Shown piece after piece: positions 14,726 to 19,992 of a stretch of DNA of 19,992 bases (position 1 is its first letter; every line of letters starts with the position of its first letter). The translations under genes and the position numbers were made by a program. This DNA comes from Flavobacterium psychrophilum (lineage in GTDB: Bacteria > Bacteroidota > Bacteroidia > Flavobacteriales > Flavobacteriaceae). Under the pieces are notes generated by a model, which was not told where the DNA came from, did no database searches, and saw only the letters and a program-made list of their open reading frames with translations. The DNA lies in assembly GCA_945872245.1 (NCBI GenBank), contig CAMBZB010000039.1, positions 1 through 19,992 of the forward strand, in the 5' to 3' direction.

Positions 14726-17700
14726 ATGTTGAAGAATCTCTTGTTTTTATTGATAATTAGCTGTTTTTCTGGGCTCCATGCTCAGGAAAACAATTTGTTG
14801 TACCAAACCAAAAAAATTCTTGCAACACAGGACACTATTTATCTTGAAAGTGAAAGTCTCAATTCGAGCTTTTTTAAATTGCTTGACGTCAATGAAAAAC
14901 CGATTGATTCCTCATTCTACAAAATAAACTTCCAAAAAGGGACATTGTTATTAAAAGAAAAAAAAATATCAAATCCAGATTCCCTAACCGTTCAATACTT
15001 AAAATTTCCCGATTTTATCACCAAAGAATATCATATTTATGACCCCAATCGGGTGGTGAGTAATGAAGTTTCCTTAGAAAAACTATACAAAATCGAAGAG
15101 AGTCCCCAGAAAAAAAACATCCCTTTTGACGGACTGAATACTTCCGGAAGCATCACCCGTGGTGTTACCATTGGCAACAATCAAAATACGGTTTTAAACT
15201 CAAATCTCGATTTACAAATCACTGGAAAACTTTCTGAAAAGGTGAGTTTGCGCGCCTCGTTACAAGACAGTAATATTCCCTTGCAGGATGGTGGTTATTC
15301 CCAAAAACTAGATCAGTTTGACAACATTTTTATGGAAGTTTTTAGCAATAAATGGAATATTCGAGCGGGAGATGTTTTTCTTGAAAACAAGAAAACTCAG
15401 TTCCTCAATTTCAATAAAAAAGTACAGGGAATTGCGACCAATTTCGATTTTGGAACCGAAGACAACAAAACTAATGTTTTTGCCTCGGCTGCCTTGGTCA
15501 GAGGACAATATGCCAAAAGCAATTTTGTGGGACAAGAAGGCAATCAAGGGCCTTATAAATTAAAAGGACAAAATGGAGAGTTGTATGTGCTAGTCATTTC
15601 GGGTTCAGAGCGAGTTTACGTCAATGGAATTTTATTGAAACGTGGCGAAAACAATGATTATACAATAGATTATAATGCCGGCGAAATCGTATTTACGCCA
15701 CTTTTTACCATCACATCCGAAATGAGAATCGCCATAGAATACCAATATTCCGATAGAAATTACACCCGATTTGTCACCTATGCGGGTGCTTCTCACGAAA
15801 ATAAACAATGGAGTTTTGGCGGCTATTTATATTCCGAAAGTGATTTGAAAAACCAGCCGTTGCAACAAAATCTTACCCAAGAACAAGCACAAATCTTGGT
15901 CAATGCAGGTGATAAAACTAACTTGATGGTAGCGCCATCTGCTTATTTAGATTCGTATTCTGACAATAAAGTGTTGTATAAAAAAGTGTTGGCGGGCACC
16001 GAATATTTCGAATATTCCAACAATCCACAAGATGAATTATACACTGTTCGATTTACTTTGGTGGGCTCGAACAAAGGAAATTATGTTTTGAAAAATGCAG
16101 CCGGTATTGGGCGAATTTATGAATATATTGAACCCGTAAATGCTGTCCTACAGGGAAATTATGATCCGATTATTCAATTGGTTTCACCAACTAAAATTCA
16201 AGTGGCCACCTTTTTAGGAAAATACATGCTCACAGAAAAAACAGCAGTTGATTTTGAATTGGGCATCAGCAATAATGACAAAAACTTATTTTCTTCGCTT
16301 GACGACACCAACAATCAAGGTCTAGCAGGTAAAATAAACACCAAGCAAAGATTGTTTTCAAAAAAGTGGAAGGTAGATGCTATCGCTAATTATCAATTTG
16401 TTCAGAAAAATTTCAGTTCCATTGAACGGCTATACAGTATTGAATTTGACAGGGATTGGAATCTGGGAACCGTTTTATCCGGCAATCAAAGTTTTTTAGT
16501 TTCGGGATTGCAATTGGCTCTGCCCAAAAAAGGGAATTTGGTTTATCAATTTGAAAAACTGGATTTCTCCGATATATTTTCGGGCAATCGCCATGTTTTA
16601 AATGGAGCATTCCAATTGGAAAATTGGACTATTCAAAATCAAGGAAGCTTCTTAAAAAGTGAGGGCGATGTTTCTACCTCAAAATTCTTGAGGAACCAAT
16701 CCCAAATTCGGTATCATTTCAAGAAAAACTGGATTGGCAGCAGCTTGAGATTAGAAGACAACCAAGAAAAAAGCAAATCTACTAATCAATTTTCGGCACT
16801 AAGCCAACGGTTTTCCGAGTATGGATTCTTAACCGGTCGTGGCGATAGCACTAAGGTTTTCGTGGAATTAGGCTATTTGAAAAGGACAAATGATAGTTTG
16901 CAGAACGGACTGATACAAAGGGTAAATAGCTCACAGACATTTTTCCTGAAATCGAAAATGATTCAAACCAAAAAAAATGATTTGTCTGTTTATATGAACT
17001 ACCGGGTTCTAGATTTTGTTGACGCTTCAAAGAAAAAGGAGCCTTCGCTCAATTCCAGAATACTGTATAACGACAGTTTTTTTAATCAACTCATCCAAAG
17101 CACAACGGTATTCGAAACAAATTCCGGTTCCATCCCACAACAAGAATTTACCTATTTGGAAGTTCCTATCGGGCAAGGAGTTTACACTTGGAACGACTAC
17201 AACAGCAACGGAATCCAGGAATTACAAGAGTTTGAAATAGCCCCATTTGTGGATCAGGCTAAATATATCAGGCTGTTTTTGCCCAACCGAATTTATATCA
17301 AAACCCATCAAAACAAGTTTTCCCAATCCGTAACACTGAACCCAAATCAATGGCAAAATGAGCGTGGTATCAAGAAAATGCTTTCCTATTTTTATAACCA
17401 AACTTCCTTTTTAATAGACCGAAAAATCAAAAATGAAGGAGACAATTTTGATTTAAATCCTTTTGGCAATTCCTTGGAAAATGTACTGGGCTTAAACTCC
17501 AGCTTCAGGAATAGCTTGTTCTTCAATCGAGGCAAACAAATCCATTCGATTACGTATACCTATTTGCAGAACCAGGCTAAAAACCTGCTTTCCATTGGTT
17601 CACAAGAAGCTAAAAACAGCTCTCATCAATTACAATACAATCATTTATATGAGAAGAGTTGGTTGTTTGGAATGTTTGCCAAAACCATTCAAACATCAAT

Positions 17701-18136
17701 CCTATCCGAAAATTTTCCTGAAAAAAATTATGATATAAAAGGTTATCAATTGGCCCCAAAAATCAGTTATTTATTTTCTAAAAGTACCAGTTGGGATCTG
17801 TTTTACGAGTTGCAAAGCAAGGAAAATCAGATGGAGAATTTGGAAAATTTATTCCAAAACAGGTTTGGAACCTCCTTTTCATATTCGAGTAAAAAGAATT
17901 TGACCCTAAATGGAGAAATTTCTTTTTACCAAAATAAATTCAACGGAAATGAATTTTCCTCCGTTGGATTTCAGATGCTCGAAGGACTACAAACGGGACA
18001 AAACTTGACATGGCGATTTCTTTTACAAAAAAACCTGACTCAATTTCTGGACATAAATTTGAATTATCAAGGCCGGAGAAGTGAATCCAGCCAAACCATT
18101 CACACCGGAAATGTTCAACTAAGAGCTTATTTCTAA
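14726..18136 (+). CDS. Large outer-membrane beta-barrel protein, SprA-like
   Basis: A 1136-residue exported protein. The signal peptide (MLKN, hydrophobic core, GLHA|Q) predicts cleavage after A19. Residues about 137-240 contain GSITRGVTIGNNQNTVLNSN, LDLQITGKLS, SLQDSNIPLQDGGYSQKLDQFDNIFMEV and AGDVFLENKKTQFLNFNKKVQG. This strongly resembles, from memory, the repeated module of SprA, the type IX secretion translocon (about 2400 residues), of which this is under half the length. A second block at 275-325 (GQNGELYVLVISGSERVYVNGILLKRG) looks like a beta-rich plug or surface domain. A calcium-loop-like DYNSNGIQELQEFE sits at 824-837. Many alternating beta strands and a terminal aromatic (LRAYF) indicate an outer-membrane barrel. 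Exact role unknown. No other secretion gene is nearby. Confidence 0.75.
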   Translation: MLKNLLFLLIISCFSGLHAQENNLLYQTKKILATQDTIYLESESLNSSFFKLLDVNEKPIDSSFYKINFQKGTLLLKEKKISNPDSLTVQYLKFPDFITKEYHIYDPNRVVSNEVSLEKLYKIEESPQKKNIPFDGLNTSGSITRGVTIGNNQNTVLNSNLDLQITGKLSEKVSLRASLQDSNIPLQDGGYSQKLDQFDNIFMEVFSNKWNIRAGDVFLENKKTQFLNFNKKVQGIATNFDFGTEDNKTNVFASAALVRGQYAKSNFVGQEGNQGPYKLKGQNGELYVLVISGSERVYVNGILLKRGENNDYTIDYNAGEIVFTPLFTITSEMRIAIEYQYSDRNYTRFVTYAGASHENKQWSFGGYLYSESDLKNQPLQQNLTQEQAQILVNAGDKTNLMVAPSAYLDSYSDNKVLYKKVLAGTEYFEYSNNPQDELYTVRFTLVGSNKGNYVLKNAAGIGRIYEYIEPVNAVLQGNYDPIIQLVSPTKIQVATFLGKYMLTEKTAVDFELGISNNDKNLFSSLDDTNNQGLAGKINTKQRLFSKKWKVDAIANYQFVQKNFSSIERLYSIEFDRDWNLGTVLSGNQSFLVSGLQLALPKKGNLVYQFEKLDFSDIFSGNRHVLNGAFQLENWTIQNQGSFLKSEGDVSTSKFLRNQSQIRYHFKKNWIGSSLRLEDNQEKSKSTNQFSALSQRFSEYGFLTGRGDSTKVFVELGYLKRTNDSLQNGLIQRVNSSQTFFLKSKMIQTKKNDLSVYMNYRVLDFVDASKKKEPSLNSRILYNDSFFNQLIQSTTVFETNSGSIPQQEFTYLEVPIGQGVYTWNDYNSNGIQELQEFEIAPFVDQAKYIRLFLPNRIYIKTHQNKFSQSVTLNPNQWQNERGIKKMLSYFYNQTSFLIDRKIKNEGDNFDLNPFGNSLENVLGLNSSFRNSLFFNRGKQIHSITYTYLQNQAKNLLSIGSQEAKNSSHQLQYNHLYEKSWLFGMFAKTIQTSILSENFPEKNYDIKGYQLAPKISYLFSKSTSWDLFYELQSKENQMENLENLFQNRFGTSFSYSSKKNLTLNGEISFYQNKFNGNEFSSVGFQMLEGLQTGQNLTWRFLLQKNLTQFLDINLNYQGRRSESSQTIHTGNVQLRAYF

Positions 18137-18202
18137 ATTTTATAAACGAATAACTTAACAGTAAGGTAATACTTTTAAAACCCAAAACATTCTTGATTAG
18201 CA

Positions 18203-18210
18203 TAACTTTG
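18203..18210 (+). promoter_or_regulatory. -7 element (TAnnTTTG) four bases before the glycosyltransferase ATG
   Basis: TAACTTTG-TACT-ATG. The exact -7 consensus is placed so that transcription would begin at or beside the start codon, implying a leaderless mRNA. The spacing is identical to that at the DUF3109 gene. Confidence 0.5.
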
Positions 18211-18214
18211 TACT

Positions 18215-19291
18215 ATGGAATTCAACTCTTCTCCCAAAACTATTCTGATTGCGCCTTTAAATTGGGGTTTGGGTCACGCTACACGTTGTATTCCGATCAT
18301 TAAAGCGTTACAGGAAAATAATTTCATTCCCATTATTGCTTCCGATGGTATTGCGCTAGAGTTATTGCAAAAGGAATTTCCATATCTGCAAACGCTAGAA
18401 TTGCCTTCTTACCAAATAGAATATGCCAAGAACGGCAAAAATTTCAAATGGAAGTTATTACGGAACTGCCCGAAAATGGTTAAAGCCATTCTGGAAGAAA
18501 AAAAAATGGTGAAGCAATGGATTAAGAAATATGCTATCGATGGCATTATTTCAGATAATCGTCTAGGAGTTTTTAGTAAAAAAGTACCTTCAGTGTTCAT
18601 CACTCATCAACTCAATGTGATGACAGGAAACACCACTTGGGTTACTAGCAAATTGCATCAACAAATTATCAAAAAATACACTGAATGTTGGGTTCCGGAT
18701 TTTGAAGGAAAAAGGAATTTATCTAATAATTTAGGTCATTTAAAAAAATCTAAATTAAAATTAAAATACATTGGTCCTTTGAGTCGCATGCAAAAAAAGG
18801 AAACTCCAAAACAATATGATTTGATGATTCTACTTTCGGGGCCGGAACCTCAACGGGGGCTATTAGAAGAGAAACTAAAAAACGAAGTGGTCAACTATGC
18901 AGGGAAAGTGGTTTTTATAAAAGGCCTTGTCGAAAAAGACCAAAAAAAGGAACATATAAACCATGTTACCTATTATAACTTTATGAATACACGCCAACTC
19001 GAACAAACCTTCAACGAAAGCGATGTGGTGCTCTGTAGATCGGGTTACACCACAATAATGGACTTAGTTCAACTAGAAAAAAAAGCTTTTTTTATTCCTA
19101 CTCCAGGACAATACGAACAAGAATATTTGGCAAGGATAAGTAAATCTAATGGTTGGATTCCCTATAAAAAGCAAGAAATATTCAAAATTGAAAACTTACA
19201 TAGGATAGATCTATATAAAGGTTTCCCTAAATGGAAAAATAACCTAGAGTGGAAAAAATTATTTTTAATATTCGAAATGAATATAGACTAA
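18215..19291 (+). CDS. MurG-like glycosyltransferase (GT28-type, GT-B fold)
   Basis: A 358-residue cytoplasmic or membrane-associated glycosyltransferase. The N-terminal domain opens with ILIAPLNWGLGHATRCIPIIKAL (10-32), the glycine-rich GxGHxxR loop of GT28/MurG-like enzymes. The C-terminal domain has LLSGPEPQR (206-214), then LCRSGYTTIMDL (273-284) and PTPGQYEQEYLA (295-306), which match the nucleotide-sugar-binding region of MurG relatives. A UDP-sugar donor is likely (inference). It is not MurG itself: the sequence is too divergent and no peptidoglycan genes are adjacent. The acceptor is unknown; a surface glycan or glycolipid is plausible. The ATG lies 4 bases after a -7 element. It is followed by a bidirectional terminator. 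Confidence 0.85.
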   Translation: MEFNSSPKTILIAPLNWGLGHATRCIPIIKALQENNFIPIIASDGIALELLQKEFPYLQTLELPSYQIEYAKNGKNFKWKLLRNCPKMVKAILEEKKMVKQWIKKYAIDGIISDNRLGVFSKKVPSVFITHQLNVMTGNTTWVTSKLHQQIIKKYTECWVPDFEGKRNLSNNLGHLKKSKLKLKYIGPLSRMQKKETPKQYDLMILLSGPEPQRGLLEEKLKNEVVNYAGKVVFIKGLVEKDQKKEHINHVTYYNFMNTRQLEQTFNESDVVLCRSGYTTIMDLVQLEKKAFFIPTPGQYEQEYLARISKSNGWIPYKKQEIFKIENLHRIDLYKGFPKWKNNLEWKKLFLIFEMNID

Positions 19292-19292
19292 G

Positions 19293-19358
19293 AATAATTT
19301 AAAGGTATAAAAACCGAATTACGCTTCTTGTCAAGAGTAATTCGGTTTTTAAATTATT
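19293..19358. terminator. Bidirectional intrinsic terminator with nested inverted repeats
   Basis: AAAAACCGAATTAC (19309-19322) and GTAATTCGGTTTTT (19337-19350) form a perfect 14-bp stem ending in A/T runs on both sides, serving the plus-strand glycosyltransferase and the minus-strand phoU. A further perfect 8-bp pair, AATAATTT (19293-19300) and AAATTATT (19351-19358), encloses it, and CTT/AAG pairing is possible inside the 14-base loop. Confidence 0.92.
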
Positions 19359-19386
19359 CCGTATAAAATTTAAATTCAGCTTTTTT

Positions 19387-19992
19387 CTAGAATTTTTCGT
19401 GTTTGATAATTTTGGCATTAACCATAAAATGTACATGCTCTGCTATATTTGTACAATGCCCAGAGATGCGCTCCAAATGTTTGATTACAATAACAAGATT
19501 GGTTCCGGAAACAACCATTTTCGAATGGGATTTCATCTCTGAAATGATCCCCTCTATCGCTGCATCACTTTCCTTTTTAATGACATTGTTCAAAATAAAA
19601 ATCTCCCCAATAGTGCCTTCATCACGTGCCAAGAAGCATTCATTGGCTTTTTTGGTAATTTCCTCAACTTGTTTAGACAAGTTCCCTATTTCAAACTTTG
19701 CAATCAAATCGTGCTTGTCCTTAATGTGTTTTGAGCTATTGATAATACTAATGGCCAAGTCGCCTATTCGTTCTATCTCGTTGCTTATTTGCATGGCTGC
19801 CATAATAAAGCGCAAGTCAGAGGCAACGGGTTGTTGCAAGGCTAAAATACTTTGACAAATTTCGTCGATTTTTACATCTAATTTGTCAATCTTGTTTTCG
19901 GTTTTCTTTACCTCTTTTCCTTCAATAGGCTCCGAAAGTAATGCTTTCACGGATTCTCCAACTTGACTTTCGGCCAAATTTCCAATTTTAAT
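19387..19992 (-). CDS. phoU: PhoU family phosphate-signalling protein (5' end beyond the window)
   Basis: The last 201 residues of a PhoU-like regulator; the reading frame stays open to the right edge (IKIGNLAESQVGESV at the start of the visible part), so the true start is outside. PhoU links the Pst phosphate transporter to the PhoR/PhoB two-component system and restrains phosphate uptake. Two three-helix-bundle halves are visible. The first has KKTENKIDKLDVKID, then QPVASDLRFIMAAMQISNEIERIGDLA, the family's metal-binding E/D-rich motif. The second has NNVIKKESDAAIEG and, near the end, IVIKHLERISGHCTNIAEHVHFMV, its repeat. Genes for PstSCAB would be expected beyond the edge, upstream of it (inference). 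Confidence 0.93.
   Translation of the reverse strand: MKIGNLAESQVGESVKALLSEPIEGKEVKKTENKIDKLDVKIDEICQSILALQQPVASDLRFIMAAMQISNEIERIGDLAISIINSSKHIKDKHDLIAKFEIGNLSKQVEEITKKANECFLARDEGTIGEIFILNNVIKKESDAAIEGIISEMKSHSKMVVSGTNLVIVIKHLERISGHCTNIAEHVHFMVNAKIIKHEKF

Noticed and set aside
14735..14764. Possible lipobox (IISC, Cys13) in the SprA-like protein
   Set aside because: The hydrophobic stretch before Cys13 is unusually short, and a standard signal-peptidase I site (HA|Q after residue 19) fits better.
1..19992. Defence, toxin-antitoxin, CRISPR, prophage, integron or secondary-metabolite cluster
   Set aside because: No gene or repeat in the window fits; all recognisable genes are housekeeping or envelope genes with uniform composition.

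Overview
The window reads as ordinary chromosomal DNA from a member of the Flavobacteriaceae, most likely Flavobacterium or a close relative. The basis is its AT-rich composition, the lack of Shine-Dalgarno sequences, repeated TAnnTTTG (Bacteroidetes -7) promoter motifs, Bacteroidetes-type lipoproteins, and a large outer-membrane protein resembling the gliding/type IX secretion protein SprA. There are no RNA genes, CRISPR arrays, phage genes or insertion sequences. No gap between genes exceeds 300 bases.

Left part (1-6464, all on the minus strand): a lipoprotein cut by the window edge, a two-domain Cys-rich lipoprotein, an RDD-family membrane protein, and the class Ia ribonucleotide reductase pair nrdB then nrdA. 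The two nrd genes are separated by a degenerate inverted-repeat (MITE-like) element. Upstream of them lies a DUF3109 Cys-rich protein. Clear intrinsic terminators follow the RDD gene and nrdA.

Middle (6680-8194, plus strand): a MarC-family membrane protein, then a small two-helix membrane protein that overlaps by one base a very short FAD-binding protein. Converging on these is a tightly packed minus-strand operon (10845-8231): a HupE/UreJ-like membrane protein, a dCMP-deaminase-type zinc enzyme, and a membrane-anchored S41 C-terminal processing protease.

Right part (11033-19992): a TerB-like protein (plus) and class 1 fructose-1,6-bisphosphatase (minus) share a bidirectional terminator. Then on the plus strand come a GNAT acetyltransferase, a monofunctional aspartate kinase with 7-bp tandem repeats running up to its start codon, the 1136-residue SprA-like outer-membrane protein and a MurG-like glycosyltransferase. 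A second bidirectional terminator separates these from a phoU gene that runs off the right edge.

Functionally this is a set of housekeeping genes (deoxynucleotide supply, gluconeogenesis, aspartate-family amino acids, phosphate signalling) mixed with envelope proteins. I did not find a convincing new multi-gene system. The items most worth a second look are the inverted-repeat element between nrdB and nrdA, the heptad repeat at the aspartate kinase start, the probable leaderless promoters, the HupE-like protein that has lost its acidic motif residues, the minimal FAD protein with its small membrane partner, and the SprA-like protein.
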